DNA of 22,553 nucleotides from Basidiobolus ranarum (GCA_040143965.1 JASJQH010007059.1:1-22553), one strand, 5' to 3'; shown: positions 8,696 to 18,149, numbered from the stretch's first letter. The notes: generated by a model not told the origin, from the letters alone. Program-made: numbers and translations.

Positions 8696-10097
8696 ATGCC
8701 TCAAGATCATCAGTTCATAGATCTTGATCACTTCACCTCACTTCAGGATAACACGTATGTATATGTAATATAATAGTTGACTGTGATATGCATACTAACT
8801 GCATTCTTCAGTGGTATTGAGCTTATTGTGCGTCAAAATCCCGACAGAGCCCAAGTTAGCACGGTTAAGGACAAGCTAGGCGATAAGCCTGTTGATCCAC
8901 CACCGATTGTACAGATCAAACAAAGCTCTGTATCCCCACAAGCCTTTAAGTAAGTTTAACTCGTTTTTGATTCAGCTATTACATACATCTAACCCGCTTG
9001 TTAGTCATGTGTTACAGAATCCATCTTTTTTCATGATGACTGAGGTCATTGGCCCTACGGATGTTCAGCAAGTTATTCCCTCGGACGCATTCTCTGGTAC
9101 ACTCTCATCCTCTTTGCACAAATTGAAAGATGTCGATAACAATGGTAAGTTGCTTTTGACATACATGTTTGCCTTTAAAGCCATTGTCATTGACAATCAA
9201 CCTTTAGATGGCGGTTTCTTCATTTTCCCCGAGATTTCAGTCAGATTGGAGGGCTCTTTCCGACTTCGCTTCAAACTATATCAACTTTACCAGGGGAAAA
9301 CTCACTTCATCACTTCTTTGTGCTCTGAGGTTTTCACTGTGTATTCACCGAAAGCATTCCCTGGTATTCAAGAATCCACATTCCTTTCACGCTCATTCTC
9401 AGATCAAGGAGCTCGAATTCGTGTAAGAAAAGGTAGTAGAACATCCAGTAAGAGAAAGGGTTCTACACTGACAATCTCCTCCTATCCTGGCTCTTCAAAC
9501 TTTGAACGACGTAATTCTCTACTTTCCACAATCGAATCCACATCACCCAATAAGAAGACACGTTCCCCAAGCTTAGAGACAACTTCTGATTCCGAGGGTC
9601 ATATACCTATGGAACGCCGAGCTTCGTATCTTATTGCCTCACATCTTGGTATTGATAATTTGCTGAACACTAGCAAGAATTCCACACATTTATCTCCAAG
9701 ACCTTTCCCAATGGTTTTCAACAACACCACCACCACCACCACATCTTTCACCAAGCCTGACCGTGAATCCAACAAAGCAACCCCTGAATCTACCTCATAC
9801 AGTGAGTGTTCTACTGGCTCTATCAATTCTTCTTTTAACCACTCCAGGTATCCATATCAAGGAATCGATTCGCAAACAACAACACAAATAACCGTAACTT
9901 CTCTACCGCCGATTGATCAAAATCCACCGATACACTCGGGAGAGTTAAACCTACAATACAACACTAAAAAATCCGATCTACAATCACCTTCGACAACCAC
10001 AACGGACCTCTTTCCCAACATGTTCAGCGCGTACCTCAATCAATTAAATATCCCACTAAGTTCCGACAATGGACGTACACGTTGTCAAAGACGTTAA
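8696..10097 (+). CDS. Velvet-domain transcriptional regulator
   Basis: Four exons (8696-8754, 8812-8949, 9005-9144, 9208-10097) encode 408 residues. The velvet domain spans about residues 22-188: LIVRQNPDRAQ near 24, DKPVDPPPIVQI at 44-55, LQNPSFFM near 69, LHKLKDVDNNDGGFFIFPE near 103-121, SVRLEGSFRLRFKLYQL, then VYSPKAFPG and LSRSFSDQGARIRVRK (172-187). Velvet proteins are fungal NF-kB-like DNA-binding factors that form homo- and heterodimers and link development, spore formation and secondary metabolism. The domain is N-terminal and unbroken, and a long Ser/Thr-rich tail follows, an arrangement closer to VosA/VelC than to VeA; orthology is inference. A basic cluster at about 186-198 (RKGSRTSSKRKG) may be a nuclear signal. 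An ACC repeat near 9725-9743 encodes a poly-Thr run. All splice junctions rebuild conserved velvet motifs exactly. Intron 3 is unusual: its length is a multiple of three and it has no stop. Confidence 0.93.
8755..8811 (+). other. Velvet intron 1
   Basis: 57 bp, donor GTATGT, branch candidate ACTAAC, acceptor CTTCAG. Splicing joins the 5' exon (MPQDHQFIDLDHF...) to the GIELIVRQNP motif that opens the velvet domain. Confidence 0.85.
8950..9004 (+). other. Velvet intron 2
   Basis: 55 bp, donor GTAAGT, branch candidate CTAAC, acceptor TGTTAG. An earlier TTCAG at 8971-8975 lies only about 25 bp from the donor and is less likely. Use of 9004 restores the conserved HVLQNPSFFM segment in frame. Confidence 0.85.
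9145..9207 (+). other. Velvet intron 3, 63 bp, in frame and stop-free
   Basis: Donor GTAAGT and acceptor CCTTTAG define a 63-bp intron. Its removal joins KDVDNN to DGGFFIFPE, the usual velvet sequence. Reading through would add 21 mostly hydrophobic residues (LLLTYMFAFKAIVI core) with no stop, so naive gene calling merges it with the exons. Confidence 0.85.
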
Positions 10098-10786
10098 CCG
10101 GGAAGTAGTTCAATCGGGATTGTAACACTTCCAGTGTGTATTGTTATATTGTATCTTCATTTTATCACCTTTCTTAATCAGTTGCACCCAGATTCATCTT
10201 TGCATCAAATCTTCTGAGCACCTTTTTGTACTATTCACCTTTTTCAATATACATAGCCTTATATAAATTCATTCATTAATTGCAACTCAAAGTGTGATTC
10301 TCTTAGATTTGACAATAAATTCATCTTTCCATCCGAGTTGCCCGTGTTATGCTAAGGAGTTTTAGGTATTTTGCTATCACTAAAAGATCGAATTCTGAGA
10401 TTTGATTTGGATGCTATTTAGACTTTATCGTTTGTTACCGTAAATGTAAGGGTTTTTAAATTAGATTTTTATTATGTGGCAAGTATCTTTGACTAAATCT
10501 CAGAGGGTTCTGGCGATTTAGTGTCTTATTTTCTATTCGTGTATTTGATACTTGATACGCAATATCAGAAGTTCGATAGATTTGGATGGGCTGTGGGCTG
10601 TAAAGAGCATATTCCTTGATTATAATGGTGGTGCAAGATATTGAATGAAAAATAGTGATTTATTTATTGCCAAGTGTAGCTTACCAATTTTACAAAAAAT
10701 TGGGAATTTAACATGATAAAAACGTTTCTTTCGATGTGGGGTTTGAATGAGACATCAATAGTAGTAGCTATGGATCAAATGTATTC
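10098..10786. other. Convergent intergenic region with two poly(A) signals
   Basis: Velvet (plus) and hexosaminidase (minus) converge here. AATAAA at 10314-10319 on the plus strand is 217 bp after the velvet stop. Overlapping AATAAA signals on the minus strand at 10659-10668 are about 120 bp after the hexosaminidase stop. No gene is seen between them. Confidence 0.5.
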
Positions 10787-12743
10787 TTAAGCTTCGAATC
10801 CAGCTGGAAGATCACACCAACCCATTTCTTTGACACACCAAAGTGGAGCGATGGATGCTCCCTTGACGCCACGTCCACCCATTCTATAGCGCCATTCGTT
10901 AAGTCTTGGGAAGGCGCGTTTGACAGATCCAAACATGTCAGTGTAGTTAATGGCGCTATAGCCACTCCAAAGAACCTCGGCAGCAGCGGAAGCACGAGGC
11001 CACATTTGTGTTTCAAGGTTGAAAGAGTCTACCTGCTCAGTCCAAAGGGCAATCTCTCCACCAAGAACGTGAATACCTTCAGCTTCGGTCAAGTTAGCAC
11101 GAAGATCATTGGAGTAAATCTTTTGCCAAGTACGGTATTTATCACAAGTAGGGCAATCAACCCATCCTGGAGCATGACGACCATGACCTACATCAAGATA
11201 CCAGTAATCCGAACCACTTTGAATAATATCGTGACCTTGACCAACAATCAATTTGGTATTTTGACTACCAGTCCATTGTTGAACAATAAAATGTTTGGGA
11301 ATAGTAAGGTTTAGTTCTTTGTTTAGTAAAGCTTCTTCCCAAACGATCGGACGCTTTCCTGTGGCTGATACGTAATCATCTACTTTGTTATAGAAGTGCT
11401 GCATAGCTTCTATGACGGTGAGATTCTTCTCCTTAAGATTTTTCTGGAATACCTCACTCTCTTTGTAGCAGCGCATACCAACCTCATCGCCGCCAGTGTG
11501 GAGGAATTCATCTGGGAACCAAGAGGACACCTCTTTGATCAAATTCTCAGTAACTTCGTAAGTGATATCTTGTGTGACATCGAATTGACCACTAGGTGGT
11601 TGGTATTCAATTGCACGCCAGACGGGTTGCACATTAGCACAGACAAGCATTCCTGGGAATGGTGTTCCAGTGGCGTAGGCATGTCCGGGCATTTCAATTT
11701 CTGGGACAATACGGATACCGCGCTACAGTTGATCAACAGTTAGTTTGGTTATTACCAAGTGGTTTATTCATATTTAGACTTAACCCTAGACCTACCTCGA
11801 GTGCATATCCCACTAGATCCTGGATATCTCTCTTGGTATATATCATACCAGATTGGAATTTGGCGTATGCCATCTCGTGAAGTTGTGGATACACCTAATA
11901 ATAATAATCGTTAAACATCTATAAAATCCTGACCATTAGTTTCTTAAATGAGTACCTCAGATGCGAGTGAGAAGCTCTGGGCGTCAGTAAGATGTAGATG
12001 AAGAACATTGAATTTGTTCCAGCTTAAAGCATCAATCTGTGTCTTTATCTCCTCAACAGAGAAGAAATTTCTGGTCACATCTAGCATAAAGCCACGGTGC
12101 TTATAGGATGGCTTATCTTGAATATTCCAAGGGCCATAGGAGATGTATCTCCCCTACAACGAGAAAGTCAATTAATGTACTAGTCTTCATTCTATACGAT
12201 AAAAAAGTTACTTACGATTTCTTTTTGATAGTTAACTAATTGACTGAGAGTTTCCAAGCCACGTAAAGCACCAAAAACTGTCTTAGATTTGATTGTAGCA
12301 GTGATTGCTTTCTTAGTGCCGTTACCACCAGGAATATCCAGTGAATAGGATTCATCGGTGTTTAACTCAAGATTCGCATTGCCATCTTCAATCTGAAGTA
12401 AAACCTTTTTAAGCCAAGTATTACCCTTCTTCACAGGAATCATATTCTTCCTTGCCATTTCCTCACCAGAAGAGTCAACTGGTGTCTCAGACCAGCGAAC
12501 ATAAGGTGCCCATTTTTCCTTTCGTATCACTTGACGATAACGTTCAGCGGCTTTTTTAGCAACACCAATGTATTTACCTTTCCCGTGGATCTGAAAATCA
12601 AGTCCAGAGGAGACCATGATAGTTGTATCCCCTTGGTGGAATTCTTGAGGCCTTGGCCAGACATACGCGGCTTCAGAAGCTTGATTCACCAGTAGGGTAG
12701 CACTCAATAAGAGTAAGCTAAGAGAGTTGGAGATGTTGACCAT
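10787..12743 (-). CDS. Secreted beta-N-acetylhexosaminidase (GH20)
   Basis: Four exons on the minus strand (12743-12216, 12153-11956, 11894-11796, 11722-10787) encode 586 residues, the normal size for the family. The enzyme removes terminal N-acetylglucosamine from chitin oligomers and glycans outside the cell. Residues 1-24 are a clear signal peptide (a Leu-rich core, then Ala-Ser-Glu-Ala). Residues about 28-175 form the GH20b-type N-terminal domain (WPRPQEF; FGALRGLETLSQLV). The catalytic barrel starts near residue 194 (KHRGFMLDVTRNFFSVEEI; LHLHLTDAQSFSL) and holds the catalytic pair D354-E355 in HTGGDEVGMRC. Later motifs are WTGSQNT, SDYWYLDVGHG, GGEIALWTEQVD and WPRASAAAEVLWSG. Several N-x-S/T sites are present. 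All three introns are phase 0. An ATG further out at 12824 exists, but the start at 12743 gives a canonical signal peptide and lies downstream of a TATA-like motif. Roles in cell-wall remodelling or in feeding on chitin are both possible. Confidence 0.95.
11723..11795 (-). other. Hexosaminidase intron 3
   Basis: 73 bp, donor GTAGGT, acceptor CTGTAG on the minus strand, phase 0. It joins GYALE to RGIRIVPEIE, a conserved GH20 segment. Confidence 0.85.
11895..11955 (-). other. Hexosaminidase intron 2
   Basis: 61 bp, donor GTACTC (a weak consensus), acceptor ATTATTAG, phase 0. It joins SFSLASE to VYPQLHEMAY, as expected for the family. Confidence 0.8.
12154..12215 (-). other. Hexosaminidase intron 1
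   Basis: 62 bp, donor GTAAGT, acceptor GTTGTAG, phase 0. It joins LVNYQKEI to GRYISYGPWN at the boundary between the N-terminal domain and the catalytic barrel. Confidence 0.85.
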
Positions 12744-12780
12744 AGTTGAAATAAGTCGGTTGATTGAAGCAAAGAGAGAG

Positions 12781-12788
12781 CTTAAATA
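12781..12788 (-). promoter_or_regulatory. TATA-like element of the hexosaminidase gene
   Basis: TATTTAAG on the minus strand, about 40 bp upstream of the ATG at 12743. Its position supports that start over the in-frame ATG at 12824, which lies upstream of it. Confidence 0.45.
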
Positions 12789-12824
12789 GTCGTGTGTCAA
12801 GTATGGAATCTTCTCTATTTCCAA

Positions 12825-13362
12825 AAATGAGAAGCCACTCCACTGAAAAAGCAGTGACCAGATGGACGGAAAAAGTTTATTTCAGATTTCGGTTATGGTA
12901 GTCTATGCAAACGGCCTTTAAGTTTGGCGTTGTGGAAACAAGGTTATGTCAGACTAAGCACGACTAAAATACGATTGGATAGTTTCAATAGATTATTCGT
13001 TAATGGGCGTAGGAGTATATAGGTCAAAAGGTAGATAATCTGATCGTATAAGCTAATAATACATATATAGTAACTTTAATCCAATCTAGGCTTTAGTACA
13101 TATGCCATTCCATCCTCTTTTAATGGTCGCGTTCAATGCTCCAAGCCTGGATCTAAGCCATACTTCCATTTGGGTTGTCAACTGTACTGGTTGCACTATA
13201 ATAAAGTGGCAAAGGCATAGGTGGATATGTCCAAGTCATAAGTGGACGTGAAATTTTGTTCGGCCATTGAATTATCTCGAATATTCCATTGATCCTTGTG
13301 CTTGTGTATTAGAGTTGTACCACACTTGTATACACTTTTTAACCTTAAATCAATAAACTGGG
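12825..13362. other. Spacer, no gene seen
   Basis: AT-rich region upstream of the hexosaminidase gene. It probably holds its promoter. No open frame with coding character is seen. Confidence 0.45.
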
Positions 13363-13363
13363 A

Positions 13364-13454
13364 GTTGGGTGTTTAGACTGATAGGAAAGAAAGAGTTGGG
13401 TGTTTAGACTGATAGGAAAGAAAGAGTTGGGTGTTTAGACTGATAGGAAAGAAA
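13364..13454 (+). repeat. 3 x 31-bp tandem repeat
   Basis: Three head-to-tail units beginning GTTGGGTGTTTAGACTGATA at 13364, 13395 and 13426. They are identical until the last bases of the third unit. It is a minisatellite in non-coding DNA between the hexosaminidase promoter and the first dehydrogenase. Confidence 0.9.
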
Positions 13455-13817
13455 TGATTCGCTTATTGTATGAGTGGTGCTTTTAGCCTTATACATGTAT
13501 GGAATGAAGATAAAACAGCTAACCCGAACCCTACTGTTCATAACTCAATGTAGAGAAGTATTTCAATCCAAAGAATAATCATAGGATTCAACGCTGAATC
13601 CATGATCCAATCCAACCTCCACTCATTATGATCAGGATAATTAGCTCACCAATTAGCACATAGGATTACGATCTACATTCGAAGTTTATTTTGTCCATTT
13701 GCCTAGTTGTCCAGTTGAATCAATTGCTCTTTTTGAATTGTTAAACAGAATTACAATTGACGTGGGCAGTAATATCTTATTCATTCATCTTGAAGGTACC
13801 GACACAAATAATGTGAA

Positions 13818-13871
13818 GGTAACGGTGCAAGTAAAGGTAATGGTGCAAGTAAAGGTAACGGTGCAAGTGAT
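13818..13871 (+). repeat. 3 x 18-bp repeat with a period of six codons
   Basis: Units of GGTAAYGGTGCAAGTAAA at 13818, 13836 and 13854; the third ends GTGAT. Because 18 is a multiple of three, each frame gives a peptide repeat: GNGASK in one, alternating Val/Gln/Lys in another. The GNGASK frame is preceded by a stop at 13808-13810 and runs on to a TAA near 13943. It resembles the low-complexity linkers of secreted fungal proteins, but no start or other domain is visible. Confidence 0.85.
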
Positions 13872-13974
13872 GGTGGCATCATCTTCCCAAACGAGAAATT
13901 ATATGCCACGTTGCTCAATTCCTGTGCAATCCTCCACGTAAGTTAAACCTCGCACAATAAAAGCTATTCCTGTT

Positions 13975-13993
13975 GTGATGACTAATTCATCAC
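13975..13993 (+). promoter_or_regulatory. Conserved palindromic promoter motif, dehydrogenase copy 1
   Basis: GTGATGACTAATTCATCAC has perfect 7-bp arms (GTGATGA/TCATCAC) around CTAAT, 136 bp upstream of the start codon. The matching site in the second gene (16056-16074) keeps 18 of 19 bases and 6-bp arms, while much of the surrounding promoter has drifted. It contains TGACTAA, a sequence that Yap1/AP-1-type fungal bZIP factors can bind. A binding role is inference. Confidence 0.4.
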
Positions 13994-14079
13994 CCAACGA
14001 TCACTGATATGTAACAAATGAATGTTTCCAATGATGGCCAAATTTCCGGTATATTAGTAATTTCGTTCAACTAGAAAAT

Positions 14080-14087
14080 ATAAAAGC
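14080..14087 (+). promoter_or_regulatory. TATA box, dehydrogenase copy 1
   Basis: TATAAAAG lies 49 bp upstream of the ATG. The second gene has TATAAAT at the same distance, which supports function. Confidence 0.55.
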
Positions 14088-14128
14088 TAGGACAGTGCCC
14101 ACTTTCCCTTCAGATTAATTTTTCTTTG

Positions 14129-15095
14129 ATGTCCACTTACGTTGTAACCGGTGCTTCTCGTGGCCTGGGACTCGAATACGTTCGCCAAATTCTTCAAAAG
14201 AACGGAGCCAGGGTTTTTGCTTGCTGTAGAAATCCCTCATCTGCAGCCCAACTTGACGAATTAAAGCGCACATCTGGGAATAGGTTAAGCATTCACAAAT
14301 TAGATGTTACCGATGAAAAGTCTGTGAAAGTAAGCACTATGTAGACCATTATTGGACGATCATTTGAGCAAAACTCCCTAACATGTATTTTCACTGATTT
14401 AGACAAGTGTTGATGAGATTTCAAAGCTTGCAGATGAAGGCATCGATGTGTTGATAAACAATGCTGGTGCTTTGATTAGTACTGATGGGTTGACCAAAAT
14501 GTAAGCGTGTGATTATTGATTATGTTTTTGGTAGACGTCATTATTCACGAATTTGTGTAGAAAAAAAACGGAGTTAGAAAGCATGTTTGCCACTAATGTT
14601 AGTGGCCCAGTGATCGTGGCTCAGGAATTTATTCCATTGTTAGAGCGTGGCAAAAAGAAGCAAATCATCAATATTAGTTCTGACCTGGGGTCAATTGGAT
14701 GCAATACTAATGTCCCTTTCACCATGGGATATGGTGTATCTAAGGCTGCTTTGAATATGGGTTCGTGTGTCTTATTTACTCATCTGTGTAGGAGTATTAC
14801 GGGCTAATCATATTCTCCCTTTACAGTTACTGCTTGCTTGGCTAAGGAGCTTGGGGAGAAGAACTTTACTGTCATTTCTCTACATCCTGGTTGGGTTCAA
14901 ACTGGTTAGTAAATAATTCTAGAACTGTTCAAATATTTGATTCTCATCAACTATTATTATGTAGATATGGGTGGAGAAAATGCCGACATTACTACCGAGC
15001 AGAGTATTGCAGGAATGTTGAAGGTAGTGGATGGATTATCTAATCCTGATAACGGTAAATTCTTTAGCTATGATGGAAGTGCCATGCCTTGGTAA
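14129..15095 (+). CDS. Short-chain dehydrogenase/reductase, tandem copy 1
   Basis: Five exons (14129-14329, 14403-14500, 14561-14760, 14827-14904, 14965-15095) encode 235 residues, typical for a classical SDR. It should be a soluble NAD(P)H-dependent oxidoreductase; the substrate is unknown. The Rossmann motif TGASRGLG is at residues 7-14, an LDVTD acidic motif at 59-63, NNAG at 86-89, and the catalytic Ser at 139/140 (INISSDLGS), Tyr157 and Lys161 (YGVSK). The end, GKFFSYDGSAMPW, resembles the C-factor/sniffer-like carbonyl reductase branch, in which proteins often finish in PW. No signal peptide or membrane segment is seen. The start is the ATG at 14129; the TTG before it is not used. A near-identical gene lies 1.1 kb downstream in the same orientation. 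The 3' exons and intron 4 appear homogenised between the copies. Confidence 0.93.
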
Positions 15096-15962
15096 ACCTT
15101 TGTACTTCTTTCGTTCAAAAAGATCATGTTCTTAATCAATATAAATAGTATATAACACTTGAATTAAAAATGGCATTGCTTTGCTTGATTTCATAACACA
15201 GAAGGATAGTGATTAATATGTGCCTGAAATATTGATATACGTAATGGGTATACTTTCATTTTATGTGTTGATAATGTCGATACTACCTTCAACCATTGTA
15301 TGGCCTCCAGCGCCGAGCATTAAATATCAATCAATTACAAAAGATAAAAACTATGCAAATAATTTTGATGGCAAACTAAGACAAGGTTAACTTCATATGC
15401 AAGCAAACTGGCTGTTACTTTATCATACTGTCAAATTTAGTTCCTGGAATGAAAGCGTCTCTAGTATTAATGCAATGGCCATGTTAAATATTCTAGTTGG
15501 AAAGAACAATTGAACAAAATAAATCAGTTACAAATACCAGTAGAATACAATAATGAATGCATATAATAAATTCCACTAACTGTACCAAGAACTCCAATCA
15601 ACTCTGATGCCTTAAACCTCCCTCATCCAATATTCGTGATGCTAGGTTGCTATAAAAATCATGGCATTCCAAATGTTCCGTAAAATAATCATTAGCTTGG
15701 TGATACGATTTAGCCTATAAGCCGCACCAGATCGCTGGATTCAACCAATGCTGGGTTTGTATACGTTACTGACAATCCCGGTCTCAGTCGGAGTTTATGA
15801 TCAATTCGTCCTAATTTAGATATTTTACACAATATCTGGTGAATTAATTGTTAGCAAAAATACCTTGCTTAAATGATTGGATAAAAGATTCGGTAAATGA
15901 TTCATTCAGCAGTAGCCAGGTTTCATCTTGAGGGTGCCATATAGGTGAAAGAAGAAAGCAAT
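15096..15962. other. Spacer between the two dehydrogenase genes
   Basis: About 870 bp of AT-rich sequence with no coding signal. No canonical AATAAA was found right after copy 1. The duplicated unit resumes near 15995 with an ATATATGCCACGTTGCT-like stretch that also occurs at 13899-13915. Confidence 0.45.
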
Positions 15963-15974
15963 GGGTTAGGGTTA
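15963..15974 (+). repeat. Short telomere-like motif
   Basis: GGGTTAGGGTTA corresponds to two units of the common fungal telomere repeat TTAGGG. It lies about 30 bp before the upstream border of the duplicated dehydrogenase unit. At only 12 bp it may be chance. Confidence 0.3.
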
Positions 15975-16055
15975 CTACATCACATCCTAACTGTGAAATA
16001 TATGCCACGTTGCTTAGGTGCATACAAGAAGCTCTTAAAATTCTCCATATCTGCT

Positions 16056-16074
16056 GTGATGACTAATACATCAC
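16056..16074 (+). promoter_or_regulatory. Conserved palindromic promoter motif, dehydrogenase copy 2
   Basis: GTGATGACTAATACATCAC, 145 bp upstream of the ATG, differs by one base from the site in copy 1 and keeps GTGATG/CATCAC arms and the TGACTAA core. Confidence 0.4.
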
Positions 16075-16151
16075 CAAACAATCACTGCGATAGAGCAAAT
16101 GAAAGCCTTTCATATCTCCGGTGTATTAGTAATCTTCATATAATCAGAAAA

Positions 16152-16158
16152 TATAAAT
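16152..16158 (+). promoter_or_regulatory. TATA box, dehydrogenase copy 2
   Basis: TATAAAT is 49 bp upstream of the start codon, the same spacing as in copy 1. Confidence 0.5.
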
Positions 16159-16200
16159 GTCAAGGTCGTGTCACTATTAACTCAGATTTAATTTTCTTTC

Positions 16201-17161
16201 ATGTCCACTTACGTTGTTACCGGTGCTTCTCGTGGCTTAGGACTCGAATACGTACGCCAAATTCTACAGAAGAATGAAACTAGAGTGTTCGCTTGCTGTA
16301 GAAATCCCTCATCAGCAGCTCAACTTGATGAATTGAAGCGTTCATCTGGGAACAGGTTAACCATCCACAAACTCGATGTTACTGATGAGGCGTCCGTGAA
16401 GGTAAGTGGTGCTAGGGGTTATGCCAGGCGATTATCTAATCCTTCTGACTATTATCTCTGTTGATTTAGGCAAGTGCTGATGAGATTTCGAAGCTTGCTA
16501 GTGATGGGATCGATGTGTTGATAAATAATGCAGGCACTCATATCATAACTGACGGACTGCTCAAAACGTAAGCGTGGGTGTGTTTTCGGTTTTTCAATTG
16601 CCATACTTATTTATGAATTTCGATAGCAAGAAGTCTGAATTAGAAAGCATGTTTGCCACTAATGTTAGTGGCCCAGTGATCGTGGCTCAGGAATTTATTC
16701 CATTGCTAGAGCGTGGAAAGAAGAAGCAAATCATCAATATTAGTTCTATCCTAGGGTCAATTAAAATCAATGCTAATCTTCCTTCCACCATGGGATATGG
16801 TGTAACCAAGACTGCTTTGAATATGGGTTTGTATGCCTTATTTACACATCTATATAGGAGCATTAAGGACTAATCATATTCTCTTTTTGCAGTCACTGCT
16901 TGCTTGGCTAAAGAGCTTGGGGAGAAGAACTTTACTGTCATTTCTCTACATCCTGGTTGGGTTCAAACTGGTTAGTAAATAATTCTAGAACTGTTCAAAT
17001 ATTTGATTCTCATCAACTATTATTATGTAGATATGGGTGGAGAAAATGCCGACATTACTACAGAGCAGAGTATTGCAGGAATGTTGAAGGTAGTGGATGG
17101 ATTATCTAATCCTGATAACGGTAAATTCTTTAGCTATGATGGAAATGCCTTACCGTGGTAA
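16201..17161 (+). CDS. Short-chain dehydrogenase/reductase, tandem copy 2
   Basis: Five exons with the same lengths as copy 1 (16201-16401, 16470-16567, 16627-16826, 16893-16970, 17031-17161) encode 235 residues, close to 90% identical to copy 1 by eye. TGASRGLG, NNAG, the catalytic Ser and YGVTK are all kept, so it should be active. Differences cluster after NNAG (ALISTDGLT becomes THIITDGLL) and after the catalytic Ser (DLGSIGCNTNVPF becomes ILGSIKINANLPS), both near the substrate pocket in SDRs. Residues 167-229 are the same in both. Intron 4 is identical to copy 1 over all 60 bases, intron 3 is about 80% alike, and introns 1 and 2 show no clear similarity. The start ATG follows a duplicated promoter. 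A different substrate range from copy 1 is a reasonable inference. Confidence 0.93.
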
Positions 17162-17572
17162 AGCATTACATCTGGTTCATCGGAAAAGCTTATTTTTGCT
17201 GCTTGAATAATAATTAGCAGTTGCTTTAAAAATGTAACTAACCGACACTTTGCCTGATGGCAGAAGGATAGAGTGATCTATACAGGAAGAAGGTACGACT
17301 AAAATAAACAAATGGTGCATACTTTAAAAGATCTTTATAGAATTGAGTTGGAAAGACAAAGAAAGAGACTTCCATTTAGAGCTCAACAAAGTTAATATTC
17401 ATTACTATTGGAGAAGAGATGTAATGTTAAAACGATTATGACTGAGTGGCAATAATAGGTAGGCAAGATATTTAAGGCATTATGGATCTTTTCAAAGTCA
17501 TATATCTTCCTCACAAATAATTTTTATTACAACAGAATTGAACTATTAATCAGCATTCTTTGTTGACTCGGC
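17162..17572. other. Spacer, no gene seen
   Basis: AT-rich sequence following the second dehydrogenase. No recognisable gene or RNA. Confidence 0.45.
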
Positions 17573-17606
17573 AAAATATGGAATAACTAAATACTAAGCT
17601 ATATAT
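17573..17606 (+). repeat. 3' tail fragment of the LTR-like family
   Basis: This stretch, containing ATATGGAATAACTAAATACT and then AAGCTATATAT, matches the 3' part of copy B (about 589-622). It directly abuts the start of copy C, suggesting that copy C inserted into, or recombined with, an older copy. Confidence 0.5.
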
Positions 17607-17955
17607 TGTTAAAGTATTTGGGAGCCTGTTGGAAGTGATTTGGAGAATTAGAGATATTGGTGGTTTTCACTTGTTGATTTATTGAGTTGAAAGTTGGCAT
17701 ATATAGTTCTGTCAAGATGTAAGCAAACTAACTTGTAGAATGTGTTAATCAAAGGTCCTAAAAGCATGTGTGCAGAGTTTGGGACTTCTGGCACAAGTTT
17801 AAAAAGTCTATATATCTGAAAACTTCCACGTTGGTAAAAATATTTTAAGAAAACTCAGATTGAGAATAATTGGTAATATCTTAGTTCAATATAGGATTAC
17901 TAAATACTAAGCTATATATGACTATACAGGTGTTTCGGCAATGCTAATCTCAACA
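17607..17955 (+). mobile_element. LTR-like repeat copy C
   Basis: A 349-bp element from TGTTAAAGTATTTGGGAGCC to GCTAATCTCAACA. It is homologous along its length to copies A and B, with an extra stretch near 17830-17875 relative to B. TG...CA ends and TGTT/AACA terminal inversions are kept. No target duplication is clear (TATAT before, TGTGT after). No coding capacity is seen. Confidence 0.5.
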
Positions 17956-18149
17956 TGTGTTTTGTTTAGTTAGTTCATTAGCTTTGCACTTAATAATTTG
18001 CATTGCTGTGTAAAGTATAAAAAATATCAATGCACCCATCAAGTATAGTGTGGGTCTCAATGAAAATCACAACTTTGTAAAAGCTTTTACTTCAAAGCTA
18101 TGTGGAGGTTTAGTAGCTACATCATGTTGCCACAGTTGAGAAGGTCCTA

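Noticed and set aside
8892-10097. Single 401-codon frame as the velvet protein
   Set aside because: It starts at a non-ATG codon and reads through introns 2 and 3. Splicing restores conserved velvet motifs exactly.
11006-11743. Plus-strand frames of 102 and 115 codons
   Set aside because: They lie antisense to the GH20 catalytic exon and have no motifs.
12744-12824. Upstream ATG adding 27 residues to the hexosaminidase
   Set aside because: It would bury the signal peptide and lies upstream of the TATA-like motif.
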